Source: an uncultured Bacteroidales bacterium
GTDB taxonomy: Bacteria > Bacteroidota > Bacteroidia > Bacteroidales > UBA932
DNA length: 64,000 bases
Assembly: GCA_902491795.1 (NCBI GenBank)
Contig: CABUIX010000002.1
Location: 1 to 64,000, forward strand
Direction of reading: 5' to 3'
Positions 34,003 to 42,958 of this stretch are shown piece after piece. Both the position numbers and the translations under genes were made by a program. The notes beneath the pieces are model-generated. The model searched no databases, was not told the origin of the DNA, and saw nothing but the letters and a program-made list of their open reading frames with translations. Positions within the stretch are counted from its first letter, which is position 1; every line of letters begins with the position of its first letter.

Positions 34003-36574
34003 AATTGCATTCAACGGTCAAAGGTACAGAAAGACTGATGACATTTTCCATTTCGTATACAAGAAGCGACCGCACGGTCTCAATCTCGCGGACTGGCACT
34101 TCAAGCAGGAGCTCATCGTGGATCTGCAGGACCATCCTTGACTCAAGCCCTTCAGACAAAAGCCTGCGGTCAACATGATTCATTGCAAGTTTTATGATAT
34201 CCGCAGCCGTTCCCTGTATGGGAGCATTCACGGCATTGCGCTCGGCCAGCATCCTGACGGTCGCATTGTTTGAATTGAGGTCAGGGACATACCTTCTGCG
34301 CCCGAACATTGTCTCCACATAACCACGTTCCCGGGCATTTGCCAAAGTGGTTTCAATGAACCCGCGTATAGACGGGAACGACCCGAAATAATCGTCTATG
34401 ATCTTTTTTGCCTCCTGACGCGAGCAATGCAGACGCTGGCTGAGCCCGAAGGAGGACATTCCGTACATGATGCCGAAATTGACGGTTTTCGCCACACGTC
34501 TCTGGTCCGGAGTCACATCTTCCAGCCTGCATCCGAAAATCTTTGCGGCAGTAGCGGAATGGACATCCTGACCTGAGCCGAAAGCGGAAAGCAGATGCCC
34601 GTCACCGCTCAGATGGGCCATTATCCTGAGTTCTATCTGAGAATAATCGGCGGACATCATGACCCTGTCAGGACTTCCGGCCACGAAGGCCTTCCGGATT
34701 TCACGACCCTGGTCGCTGCGTACCGGAATATTCTGCAGATTCGGGTTTGACGATGACAACCTGCCGGTTGACGTGAGTGTCTGGTTGAAGGTGGTATGTA
34801 CCCTGCCGTCGACAGGAGAAACGAATCCCGCAAAAGGTTCTATGTAGGTGGACAGCAGCTTGCGGAGTCCGCGGTAATCGAGAATCAGTTCCACGACCGG
34901 GCTCCTGTCCGAGAGTTCCTGGAGTGTCCTCTCGTCGGTAGGCCAATTGCCTGACCTAGGTTTCCTGGCCTTGGGGTCAAGCTTCAGTTTCTCATAAATC
35001 AGGATCCCTATCTGCTTCGGCGAGGCCACATTAAGTTCAGGATCCCCTGCAAGTTCACGAACAGCGGCCTCCTTGGCAAGCATTTCCCTGCGCAGCCCTT
35101 CCGCATAGTCGCGAAGAGAATCCAGATCTATCTTGACGCCCGTGCGCTCCATTCTTGACAGCACACGCACAAGAGGTTCCTCAATATCATCGTAAAGACG
35201 GCGAAGTCCTTCCGTCCTGTCAATTTCGAGATTGAGCCTGTCGGCGAGGGGCAGCATCAGCATGGCTTCCCTGATGAAATCATGCCCGGTTTCCTCCGGA
35301 ATGTCGTCAAAAAGGCTTGACCCGGCATCTTCCCCTTTCTCCGAAAGGTCAACACCAAGATATCCCATGAACAATTTGTCCAGGCCATGGCTGCTTTCCG
35401 GATTCAGCAGATAATGGAGCAGTTCAACATCTTCCAGCTTGCCGTTGAGCCCGATGCCTGCAGCGGCAAGCGCATTCATCTGCGCTTTCAGTCCTGCCCC
35501 GGCCTTCACCACTGACGGGTCCTCGAGCAAGGCCCTGAATTCTTCAGGATCTCCGCTGGAGCACTTCCTCCCGGATGACACATACATCTTGCCGGAATGC
35601 ATGCAAACCGCAATCCGGCTGCCTGAAATGTCTGACGGAGAGACAATTTCAGGCTCATCAAGACTATCAGCGGATTCCGCCTTCACAACCGGAGCCAACG
35701 GTTCCGCAGCAATCTTAGAAAGCAGACGCTTCAGCGAAGGGAACTCATACTCCGAGAGGAGACTCTCAAGTTCATGAGTGCGCACGATACCCAGACGCAT
35801 GTCCTCAGTGTTCACCTCGAGCGGAACGTCCGTCCTGATCGTCACCAGTTCCCTTGAAAGCGCAATGTGATCCTCAGCCGCCGTGAAAAGCTGCTGCTGG
35901 CGCTGGGTCAGTTCACCCAAGTGCTCATATATGCCGGAAACACTTGAATATTGAGCCAGCAGTTTCGCGGCCCCTACCGGACCTATCCCCTGCACCCCGG
36001 GCACATTGTCGGAAGAATCTCCACACAGGGCAAGTATGTCTATTACCTGGGACGGTGATGATATCTTCCATTTGGCACACACCTCCGCCGGGCCCAGAAT
36101 CTCGTTGTCGGTTCCGGACTTTCCGGGCCTGTACTGCCATACATGAGGGCCGACAAGCTGGCCATAGTCCTTGTCGGGAGTCACCATGAACACGTCCAGG
36201 TCCGCCGAGGCAAAGCGTTTGGCGGCAGTGCCTATCACGTCGTCAGCCTCATAGCCCGGGACCATCAGTACCGGAATGTTCATTGCCTTCACGATTCCCG
36301 TCAGCGGTTCAAGCGCATCTATGACCAGTTGCGGAGTCTCCGCCCTGTTGGCCTTGTATTGAGGATAGAGACTGTTGCGGAATGTCCCTCCAGGAGGATC
36401 GAAACTGACAGCAACATGGGTGGGCTTCTCGCGGTCTATCAGCTCCAGCAGATATTTGGTGAAGCCGAAAAGGATCGAAGTGTCCACTCCCCGGGAATTG
36501 ACTATGTGCCTGCCCAGGAAGGCATAGTACATCTTGAATACAAGGGCGTGCCCGTCAATCAGGAAAAGTTTCAT
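33974..36574 (-). CDS. polA: DNA polymerase I
   Basis: Fills gaps and removes RNA primers. The 866-aa protein has an N-terminal 5'-3' exonuclease (KLFLIDGHALVFKMYYAF, VPGYEADDVIGTAAKRF, VTPDKDYGQLV, DNVPGVQGIGPVGAAKLL) and a C-terminal family A polymerase: motif A SADYSQIELRIMAHLSG, motif B VAKTVNFGIMYGMSSFGLS, motif C LQIHDELLLEVP. The middle 3'-5' exonuclease region is short and lacks the catalytic D-x-E; the later K-Y-D is K-A-Q. Proofreading is therefore probably lost. Start ATG 36574; an upstream TTG at 36598 overlaps the promoter. Confidence 0.96.
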   Translation of the reverse strand: MKLFLIDGHALVFKMYYAFLGRHIVNSRGVDTSILFGFTKYLLELIDREKPTHVAVSFDPPGGTFRNSLYPQYKANRAETPQLVIDALEPLTGIVKAMNIPVLMVPGYEADDVIGTAAKRFASADLDVFMVTPDKDYGQLVGPHVWQYRPGKSGTDNEILGPAEVCAKWKISSPSQVIDILALCGDSSDNVPGVQGIGPVGAAKLLAQYSSVSGIYEHLGELTQRQQQLFTAAEDHIALSRELVTIRTDVPLEVNTEDMRLGIVRTHELESLLSEYEFPSLKRLLSKIAAEPLAPVVKAESADSLDEPEIVSPSDISGSRIAVCMHSGKMYVSSGRKCSSGDPEEFRALLEDPSVVKAGAGLKAQMNALAAAGIGLNGKLEDVELLHYLLNPESSHGLDKLFMGYLGVDLSEKGEDAGSSLFDDIPEETGHDFIREAMLMLPLADRLNLEIDRTEGLRRLYDDIEEPLVRVLSRMERTGVKIDLDSLRDYAEGLRREMLAKEAAVRELAGDPELNVASPKQIGILIYEKLKLDPKARKPRSGNWPTDERTLQELSDRSPVVELILDYRGLRKLLSTYIEPFAGFVSPVDGRVHTTFNQTLTSTGRLSSSNPNLQNIPVRSDQGREIRKAFVAGSPDRVMMSADYSQIELRIMAHLSGDGHLLSAFGSGQDVHSATAAKIFGCRLEDVTPDQRRVAKTVNFGIMYGMSSFGLSQRLHCSRQEAKKIIDDYFGSFPSIRGFIETTLANARERGYVETMFGRRRYVPDLNSNNATVRMLAERNAVNAPIQGTAADIIKLAMNHVDRRLLSEGLESRMVLQIHDELLLEVPVREIETVRSLLVYEMENVISLSVPLTVECNYGKNWLEAH

Positions 36575-36595
36575 CTGATATAAATTTACAGCAGG

Positions 36596-36603
36596 CAAAT
36601 ATG
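36596..36603 (-). promoter_or_regulatory. Possible -7 box of the polA-sigma-rsmG-rpmH operon
   Basis: CATATTTG on the minus strand differs from TAnnTTTG by one base and lies 21 nt before the polA ATG. No -33 seen. The gap to glpK is 70 bp, and no terminator hairpin is evident in it. Confidence 0.35.
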
Positions 36604-36644
36604 AAACTTTTTTCCGGAAGTTTCACACCTGCTCCATTTTTTCA

Positions 36645-38114
36645 TCAAAGGAGCGCCTTCCTTACGGCCGCCTTCCATGCCGCCCTTGCCTCATTCATCC
36701 TGCGTTCCGAGGCTCTGCGGGAAAATCTCCTTCCGGATTCCCAATGATCCTTGAGTTCATCCACGGACCGCCAGATGCCGACCCCGAGACCGGCCATATA
36801 TGCGGCCCCAAGGGCAGTGACTTCGGACAAAGATGACCTGATGACCTCAGTTCCGAGGATGTCGGCCTGGAACTGCATGATAAGATTGTTCTCGGATGCT
36901 CCGCCGTCCACCTTGAGTTCAGAAATCAGAATGCCGGCATCCCTTTCCATTGCGGACACGACATCCATGGTCTGGAAGGCAATGCCCTCCAGGGCTGCGC
37001 GCGCAATATGGGCCGCCGTTGCCCCGAAAGTAAGCCCCACTATCACTCCGCGGGCATTCTGGTCCCAATACGGGGCTCCCATTCCGGTCAGTGCGGGGAC
37101 AAAATACACTCCGCCGCTGTCTGGCACCGAAGAGGCAAGGGCCTCAATTTCCGAAGATTTCTTTATTATTCCGAGCCCGTCCCGCAGCCAGCGGACAACT
37201 CCTCCGCCGACAAAGATGCTGCCTTCCAGTGCATAATCGACCCTGTCCCCTATTTTCCACGCCACCGTGGTCAGCAGGTGGTTTTCCGAGAACACCGGCT
37301 TGTGGCCGCAGTTCATCAACAGGAAGCAGCCGGTCCCGTACGTGTTCTTAACGGATCCTTCTTCAACACACAACTGCCCGAAAAGGGCCGACTGCTGATC
37401 TCCTACAATCCCTGCAATGGGTATCTTCTGTCCGGAAACCACCGCCTCGCCCACGACTCCTGACGAATCACAGACTTCAGGAATCATCGAATCCGGAATC
37501 CCGAAAAGCTCAAGCAGTTCCTTGTCCCACTCGAGTGTGTTGATGTTGAACAACATGGTACGGGAAGCGTTGGTGACGTCAGTCACATGCCTGGCACCTC
37601 CGGTAAGATTCCATACAAGCCATGAATCCATGGTCCCGAAACGCAGCCGGCCGGCCTTCGCCTTGGCCTGTGCGCCGGGCACATTGTCAAGAATCCAGCG
37701 TATCTTCGTGGCGCTGAAATATGCGTCGGCTATCAACCCGGTCTTGCTTCTGATCATCTCTTCGAGTCCTTTTGCCTTAAGGTCATCGCAGAACTCCGAA
37801 GTCCGCCTGTCCTGCCACACGATGGCATTGCATATCGGGCGGCCCGAAATGGCATCCCACACGACTGTCGTCTCGCGCTGGTTCGTAACGCCTATTGCAC
37901 GGACCGACCCTTCAGGGACACTGCCCAAGGCCTCAGCCAGCACAGACCGCACCGACTGCCATATTTTCATTGCATTCTGTTCCACCCAGCCCTGCCTCGG
38001 GAAAAGCAGGGTCGTCTCACGCTGGAAGCTTGAAACCAGGCGTCCTTCCGAGTCAAACAAGATGGCCTTTGAACTTCCGGTCCCCTGGTCGAGAGCCAAA
38101 ATATATTCTTCCAT
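36645..38114 (-). CDS. glpK: Glycerol kinase
   Basis: Phosphorylates glycerol to glycerol 3-phosphate. The 489-aa FGGY-family kinase has [17 protein letters not shown] at the N-terminus, [27 protein letters not shown], and the ATP-site motifs [14 protein letters not shown] and [19 protein letters not shown] (partly described). The FGGY signatures agree with GlpK rather than xylulokinase. No glpF or glpD adjacent. The ATG at 38114 is only 5 nt from the -7 box. The divergent gene encodes a lipase-like hydrolase, which could supply glycerol (inference). Confidence 0.96.
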   Translation of the reverse strand: MEEYILALDQGTGSSKAILFDSEGRLVSSFQRETTLLFPRQGWVEQNAMKIWQSVRSVLAEALGSVPEGSVRAIGVTNQRETTVVWDAISGRPICNAIVWQDRRTSEFCDDLKAKGLEEMIRSKTGLIADAYFSATKIRWILDNVPGAQAKAKAGRLRFGTMDSWLVWNLTGGARHVTDVTNASRTMLFNINTLEWDKELLELFGIPDSMIPEVCDSSGVVGEAVVSGQKIPIAGIVGDQQSALFGQLCVEEGSVKNTYGTGCFLLMNCGHKPVFSENHLLTTVAWKIGDRVDYALEGSIFVGGGVVRWLRDGLGIIKKSSEIEALASSVPDSGGVYFVPALTGMGAPYWDQNARGVIVGLTFGATAAHIARAALEGIAFQTMDVVSAMERDAGILISELKVDGGASENNLIMQFQADILGTEVIRSSLSEVTALGAAYMAGLGVGIWRSVDELKDHWESGRRFSRRASERRMNEARAAWKAAVRKALL

Positions 38115-38119
38115 ATCTG

Positions 38120-38157
38120 CAAACTTACACAATTTCCGCGAAGTCTTTATATTTTTG
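38120..38157. promoter_or_regulatory. Divergent -7 boxes for glpK and the hydrolase gene, both 5 nt from the start codon
   Basis: TAAGTTTG (minus, 38127-38120) precedes the glpK ATG at 38114, and TATTTTTG (plus, 38150-38157) precedes the hydrolase ATG at 38163. Each box ends 5 nt before its ATG, which implies leaderless or nearly leaderless mRNAs. No convincing -33 elements. Confidence 0.5.
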
Positions 38158-38162
38158 CATGC

Positions 38163-39074
38163 ATGGAAACCCTGAAACTCAAATCCCCGGCCGACGGGCT
38201 CGGACTCTCAGTCCTGGTGAGGGAGGCTGAAGGCTTGCCGAAATGCACAGTCCAGATTGTTCACGGGATGTGTGAGCACAAGGAAAGATATCTGCCCTTC
38301 ATGGATTTTCTTGCATCACACGGATGTACCTGCGTGATCCACGACAACAGGGGGCATGGGGCTTCAGTCATTGATCCGGAAGACCTCGGATACATGTACA
38401 AGGGAGGATGGAAAGCCATGGTGGCCGACATCGGGGCGGTAGCTTCCTGGATATCCGGAGCCTTCCCAGACAGGAAGCGCAACCTGATAGGCCACAGCAT
38501 GGGGTCGATGGCTGTCCGTTCTTTTGCAAAGCGACATGACGAGATGATCGACAGCCTGTTCGTCGTCGGCTCACCTTCCGACAATCCCGTGAAAGGCGCC
38601 GGAAAACTCCTCGCATCAACGATATCTCTGCTGAGGGGCGACAGATGCAGGCCGGCCATTCTCCAGAAGCTCAGCTTCGGAAGCTACAACCGGAGATTCA
38701 GCGACGAAGGCTGGAACAGCGCATGGGTATGCTCCGACAAAAGCATTCTGGAAGAATACCACAGCGATCCTCTGTGCCAGTTCCGCTTTACCGCCAACGG
38801 ATTCTCCGGCCTCATCGGGCTGATGCAGGATTGTTATTCCCTGAAAGGATGGAAGATGTCGAATCCCGGATTGCCCGTGCACTTTCTGTCAGGCGCAGAC
38901 GACCCGTGCATGATATCCGAAAAAGCCATGCAGAAGTCAATGGCCAGCATGCGGCGAGCAGGATACGGTTCCGTGGACTGCAGGCTCTATGCCGGCATGC
39001 GTCACGAAATACTCAACGAGACAGGTAAGGAAGAAGTCTGGAATGACATTCTCGGACTTCTCGCATCAGAATGA
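38163..39074 (+). CDS. Alpha/beta hydrolase, monoacylglycerol lipase-like
   Basis: A 303-aa cytoplasmic serine hydrolase. It shows the monoacylglycerol lipase (Hydrolase_4) pattern: [18 protein letters not shown] (oxyanion HGxxEH), [10 protein letters not shown], the nucleophile elbow [13 protein letters not shown], the acid in [10 protein letters not shown], and the His in [13 protein letters not shown]. Substrate unknown; monoglycerides or lysophospholipids are likely, which fits the divergent glpK. Its stop overlaps the tadA-like gene as ATGA. Confidence 0.9.
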   Translation: METLKLKSPADGLGLSVLVREAEGLPKCTVQIVHGMCEHKERYLPFMDFLASHGCTCVIHDNRGHGASVIDPEDLGYMYKGGWKAMVADIGAVASWISGAFPDRKRNLIGHSMGSMAVRSFAKRHDEMIDSLFVVGSPSDNPVKGAGKLLASTISLLRGDRCRPAILQKLSFGSYNRRFSDEGWNSAWVCSDKSILEEYHSDPLCQFRFTANGFSGLIGLMQDCYSLKGWKMSNPGLPVHFLSGADDPCMISEKAMQKSMASMRRAGYGSVDCRLYAGMRHEILNETGKEEVWNDILGLLASE

Positions 39075-39529
39075 CAAAGCAAGCTGACGAATTTATGGAA
39101 GACGACGAAAGATACATGAGGGAAGCTCTCAAGGAAGCCGAGGCGGCACGCGAAGAAGGCGAAATCCCGATAGGTGCCGTTGTCGTATGCAGGGGTAGGA
39201 TCATCTCCCGCGGCCACAACATGACCGAAATGCTGCATGACCCCAGCGCACATGCCGAAATGATCGCCCTAACGGCAGCAACCGCCGCAATAGGAGGCAA
39301 ATATCTCAGCGACTGCACCCTGTATGTCACTGTGGAGCCTTGCCCCATGTGCGCAGGTGCCTTGAACTGGGCGCAACTCGGCAAACTCGTGTTCGGGGCA
39401 GATGATCCAAAACGCGGATATTCACTGTTCAGCCCCTCCCTTCTGCATTCCAGGACAGAAGTGCACAGCGGGGTGCTGGCCGAACAATGTTCTGCTTTGG
39501 TAAGCGAATTCTTCAAAAGCCGAAGATAA
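39071..39529 (+). CDS. tadA: tRNA-specific adenosine deaminase / nucleoside deaminase
   Basis: A 152-aa zinc deaminase with DPSAHAEMIAL (His ligand and catalytic Glu) and VEPCPMCAGALNWAQL (two Cys ligands). Length and N-terminus (YMREALKEAEAAREEGEIPIGAVVV) match TadA, which converts A34 to inosine in tRNA-Arg(ACG). Guanine deaminases share these motifs but have a different C-terminus. The start codon overlaps the hydrolase stop (ATGA); an internal ATG at 39095 is an alternative. A tRNA gene lies downstream, but that is probably coincidental. Confidence 0.92.
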   Translation: MTKQADEFMEDDERYMREALKEAEAAREEGEIPIGAVVVCRGRIISRGHNMTEMLHDPSAHAEMIALTAATAAIGGKYLSDCTLYVTVEPCPMCAGALNWAQLGKLVFGADDPKRGYSLFSPSLLHSRTEVHSGVLAEQCSALVSEFFKSRR

Positions 39530-39629
39530 GGAGCCGAAGGCAGGACACATGCCCGAAAATGCCGGAAAGTGCGGACGATGCCACCCGAAGAATTGCTGCG
39601 GGGTACCGTTCCAGCAGAAATTTATTTGT

Positions 39630-39637
39630 TATATTTG
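39630..39637 (+). promoter_or_regulatory. -7 box of tRNA-Gln
   Basis: TATATTTG ends 10 nt before the tRNA 5' end. The spacing gives an idea of where transcription begins relative to the box in this genome: at most about 9 nt downstream. Confidence 0.55.
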
Positions 39638-39647
39638 CAGTCGGAAT

Positions 39648-39718
39648 TGAGGTATGGTGTAATGGTAGCACTACAGATTTTGGTTCTGCCTGCCCAGGTT
39701 CGAATCCTGGTACCTCAA
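39648..39718 (+). tRNA. tRNA-Gln (anticodon TTG)
   Basis: A 71-nt cloverleaf: acceptor stem 39648-39654 with 39711-39717, discriminator A39718, D arm with GGTGTAATGGTAGCAC, anticodon loop TTTTGGT with anticodon TTG at 39680-39682, and T arm with GGTTCGAATCC. The 3' CCA is not encoded. The 27-43 position of the anticodon stem is an A-C mismatch; the rest pairs well. It has its own promoter and is followed 28 bp later by the PL11 lyase gene. Confidence 0.96.
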
Positions 39719-39746
39719 CTGAAGTTAACCGCATAAAACCAATTCC

Positions 39747-41597
39747 ATGAAACATTTCCTGATCATTGCAGGGGTGCTGGCCTTGTCAGCGCTCTCTCTT
39801 TCGGGCCAGGACCAGAATGAAAGATTCTACAACTATGAAGTCCTGACTCCTCAGCGCAACAATTCGCGCACAGTTCCAAAGCCCAAGGTAAACGGATGGG
39901 CATCTGAAAGAATCAAGGAAAATCTCGGGCGCGGACTTGTGGCCGTAAAACTCCAGAAGGGGGTATATCTCGGATGGAGGCTGCTTGAAACTGATGATCC
40001 GTCAACAGGATTCGACGTGTACCGTTCTTCAAACGGAGGCAGGACATTCCGCAAGATCAACTCCAGACCGATAACGGCTACAACCGACTACACGGACAAG
40101 TCCGGCTCGCTCAAAAGCATCTACCGCGTCGTTCCGGTTATCGGCGGCAAAGCCGGCAAAGAATCGGAAACAGCCGCAGTTCTTCCGCAAAACTATCTTG
40201 GAATCAAGTTCAGGGGCGACTATGTATGCCAAAAAGTCGGCGTCGGAGACCTTGACGGCGACGGAAGGCTTGACTACGTGGTCAAGCAGCCACAGCAGCG
40301 CACCGACCCGGGAGCATGGCACAGAAGCGACGACACTTTCAAACTTGAGGCATACCTTGCCGACGGCACCCTTCTCTGGACAAGAGATCTCGGATGGAAC
40401 ATTGAGCAGGGCGTTTGGTACTCTCCGTTCGTTGTTGCCGACCTTGACGGCGACGGCAAGGCCGAAGTTGCAGTGAAGACGGCTCCCGTCGACAAGGACT
40501 ACCGCGACGAAGCAGGACGCGTGGTCGGCAATGTGCCGTACAACTACAACGGAAAACCCGGAACGTCGCCCTACGGAGTATGTCCCGAATACCTTTCCGT
40601 TCTTGACGGAATGACGGGCGATGAGCTCGACCGAGTGCCCTGGATAGAGCAAAGCCCTGAATTCGGTGACTACAACCGCAACAACCGCAACCAGATGGCA
40701 GTTGCCTTCCTTGACGGCAAGACGCCATGCCTGATCATCAACCGCGGGACATACCGCAAAATGGCCGCCGACGCATATCAGTTCTCCGGCGGAAAGCTGC
40801 AGCTGCTGTGGGAGTGGAACGGAGACCAGGAAAACCCTGTGATCCGCTCGCAGGGGGCCCACCAGATTGTATGCGCCGACATTGACGGCGACGGAAGGGA
40901 CGAAGTCGTGATGGGTGCCGTGGTGCTCGACGACAATGGAGAAGCTCTCTGGAGCGCAGGCATAGGACATCCAGACAAGGCCATCCTGGCCGACATCGAC
41001 CCCGACAATCCCGGACTGGAAATACTGTTCGGAGCCGAAGTATGGCACGACAAGCGCGGGGTCTGCCTGGTAGACGCGGCAACAGGCAAGGAGCTCTGGA
41101 ACATAGGCGAGCCGACATCCCACGTCGGGAATGCAATGGCTGTCGACCTGGATCCTTCAATCCCCGGACTGGAATGCTTTGCCGAAGAGGACAAGAAAGG
41201 CGGGAAGACAGGAGAAACGAAGTATATCTTTGACTGCAAGGGCAACCGCATAGGCAAGACGGAAGATGTTCCTCCATGCACCGACTGGGCCTGGTGGGAT
41301 GCCGACAACCTCCGTGAATACCCTGTACGCACAGACGACGGCTTCAGCCTTGCGAAATACAAGGGAGACAGGGTTCAGGACGGTTTCGAAGGCAGCATAA
41401 TGATGATATGCGACCTTTTCGGAGACTGGAGGGAAGAGATCGTCACTGTAGTAAACGGCGAACTGAGGATCTACACCACGACCATCCCGGCAAAGGACAG
41501 AAGGACAACATTCCTTCAGGATCCTCTGTACAGATCATACATCTACGACCGTTCGATGGGCTACCAGCAGTCCCCCTCCCCAAGCGTCAATTTCTGA
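39747..41597 (+). CDS. Rhamnogalacturonan lyase, polysaccharide lyase family 11
   Basis: Cuts the rhamnogalacturonan I backbone of pectin by beta-elimination. The 616-aa exported protein has a signal peptide (cleavage near LSLSGQ), an N-terminal strand domain with LGRGLVAVKLQKGVYLGWRLL, and an eight-bladed propeller whose blades carry Ca-binding DxDGDG motifs: VGDLDGDGRLDYV, VADLDGDGKAEVAV, CADIDGDGRDEVVM. The segments NRGTYRKMAADAYQF and WDADNLREYPVR are family-typical. No SusC/SusD or other pectin genes are nearby, so it is a lone lyase. It ends before a strong terminator. Confidence 0.93.
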   Translation: MKHFLIIAGVLALSALSLSGQDQNERFYNYEVLTPQRNNSRTVPKPKVNGWASERIKENLGRGLVAVKLQKGVYLGWRLLETDDPSTGFDVYRSSNGGRTFRKINSRPITATTDYTDKSGSLKSIYRVVPVIGGKAGKESETAAVLPQNYLGIKFRGDYVCQKVGVGDLDGDGRLDYVVKQPQQRTDPGAWHRSDDTFKLEAYLADGTLLWTRDLGWNIEQGVWYSPFVVADLDGDGKAEVAVKTAPVDKDYRDEAGRVVGNVPYNYNGKPGTSPYGVCPEYLSVLDGMTGDELDRVPWIEQSPEFGDYNRNNRNQMAVAFLDGKTPCLIINRGTYRKMAADAYQFSGGKLQLLWEWNGDQENPVIRSQGAHQIVCADIDGDGRDEVVMGAVVLDDNGEALWSAGIGHPDKAILADIDPDNPGLEILFGAEVWHDKRGVCLVDAATGKELWNIGEPTSHVGNAMAVDLDPSIPGLECFAEEDKKGGKTGETKYIFDCKGNRIGKTEDVPPCTDWAWWDADNLREYPVRTDDGFSLAKYKGDRVQDGFEGSIMMICDLFGDWREEIVTVVNGELRIYTTTIPAKDRRTTFLQDPLYRSYIYDRSMGYQQSPSPSVNF

Positions 41598-41610
41598 AAC
41601 AACTTCACAA

Positions 41611-41649
41611 AAAAAACGGACCCGACAGCAATGCGGGTCCGTTTTTTTT
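41611..41649. terminator. Bidirectional terminator after the PL11 gene
   Basis: An 8-bp GC-rich stem (41617-41624 with 41634-41641) extended by A-T pairs, with six A's on the left and eight T's on the right; loop 9 nt. It serves the PL11 gene on the plus strand and the MFS gene on the minus strand. Confidence 0.9.
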
Positions 41650-41653
41650 GTCT

Positions 41654-42859
41654 TCATGCGCCGACAGCCTTCGGAGGCCTGACATCAGGAAGAAATGCAG
41701 CGACAACACCGAGCAGGGGAAGGAAGGAACTTACCCTGAAAATGAACTCTATGCTTGTGGAATCCGCAAGCCAGCCAAAAAATGCCGAACCGATGCCGCC
41801 CAGACCGAACATGAGTCCGAAAAACAATCCTGAAACCATACCGACCTTGTCCGGAATCAGGTCTGTCGCATACACGACTATTGCCGAAAATGCGGAAGCA
41901 ATCACGAGACCGGAAGCGACCGCAGCCGCAATGGTCCAGGGCAGGTCAAGCCATGGCAGGGCAAGAGTGAACGGGGCCGCTCCAAGTATTGAGAAAAGAA
42001 TCACATACTTGCGGCCGAAACGGTCTCCAAGGAATCCGCCAAGCAAGGTCCCGACAGCAAAAGCCGCCAGATATCCGAACAGGCAGAACTGGGACTGCTG
42101 CACGGTGACGCCGAACTTCTCCATCAGGAAGAAGGTAAAATAGCTGGTCATGCAGGCATTGAAGAAATACTTGGAGAACAGCATCAGCACAAGTATGCAC
42201 ATGGCTGTCCGTACCCTCCTCCTCGGCAACGGAGACGGCAACACCTGCGTCCCGGTCCCTGAAAGCCTGACTTTCTCCAGGATGCGGCTGTACCACCTCC
42301 CGGCCCTGGCAAGCAGCAATACCGCAACAAGAGCAGCCGCGGCCAACGTTCCGACGGCATGCTGCCCAAACGGAAGGACCAGCCATGCAGCGAGCAGAGG
42401 ACCAAAAGCGCTGCCCCCGTTGCCTCCTACCTGGAAAATCGACTGTGCGAGACTCTTCCTTCCTCCGGACGCAAACTGCGTGATTCTTGAAGCCTCCGGG
42501 TGGAACACCGACGAGCCGCAGCCTATCAGCGCCACTGAAAGCAGAATCAGCATGAAGTCAGGGGCGAAGGCAAGGGCAATAAGTCCCGAAAGCGTAAAGC
42601 TCATCCCCACGGAAAGGGAATATGGCTGAGGGTGGCGGTCGGCATACAGCCCCACAAAAGGCTGGAATATTGAGGATGCAAACTGAAAAACCAGAGTAAT
42701 GATCCCTATCTCGGCGAAACTGAAATCATATTTGTCCTTCAGCAAAGGATACATTGCCGGAATCACCGACTGGATCATGTCATTGAGAAAATGACAGAAC
42801 CCCATAGTGAACAATACGGAATACGCCGTACGGACCACAAAATCCTTTTTTGCCATCAT
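41654..42859 (-). CDS. MFS transporter, fosmidomycin resistance protein-like
   Basis: A 401-aa inner-membrane transporter with 12 hydrophobic segments. It resembles Fsr: GFCHFLNDMIQSVIPAMYPL, LYADRHPQPYSLSVGM, and the hallmark GCGSSVFHPEASRITQFASG followed by SLAQSIFQVGGNGGSA. Such proteins export fosmidomycin in E. coli, though their natural role is uncertain. No neighbours in an operon. The start is one of two adjacent ATGs (42859, 42856). Confidence 0.92.
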   Translation of the reverse strand: MMAKKDFVVRTAYSVLFTMGFCHFLNDMIQSVIPAMYPLLKDKYDFSFAEIGIITLVFQFASSIFQPFVGLYADRHPQPYSLSVGMSFTLSGLIALAFAPDFMLILLSVALIGCGSSVFHPEASRITQFASGGRKSLAQSIFQVGGNGGSAFGPLLAAWLVLPFGQHAVGTLAAAALVAVLLLARAGRWYSRILEKVRLSGTGTQVLPSPLPRRRVRTAMCILVLMLFSKYFFNACMTSYFTFFLMEKFGVTVQQSQFCLFGYLAAFAVGTLLGGFLGDRFGRKYVILFSILGAAPFTLALPWLDLPWTIAAAVASGLVIASAFSAIVVYATDLIPDKVGMVSGLFFGLMFGLGGIGSAFFGWLADSTSIEFIFRVSSFLPLLGVVAAFLPDVRPPKAVGA

Positions 42860-42922
42860 TCAAATGCGGTATAAGGACAGAACCCCGCAAAGCCGGATAC
42901 AGACCAGGGCTGCCCCATAAAC

Positions 42923-42954
42923 TTCCGGTGCCGGCTTTTCGGCCGGCACCGGAA
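42923..42954. terminator. Hairpin after infB
   Basis: A perfect 13-bp stem (42923-42935 with 42942-42954) with a 6-nt loop, 5 bp after the infB stop. The tail on the minus strand (GTTTATGG) is only weakly T-rich, so termination may be partial. Confidence 0.6.
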
Positions 42955-42958
42955 TCTT

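Noticed and set aside
39648..39747. Integrated mobile element at tRNA-Gln
   Set aside because: No integrase, no duplicated tRNA 3' end, and the downstream gene is a single enzyme followed by a terminator.
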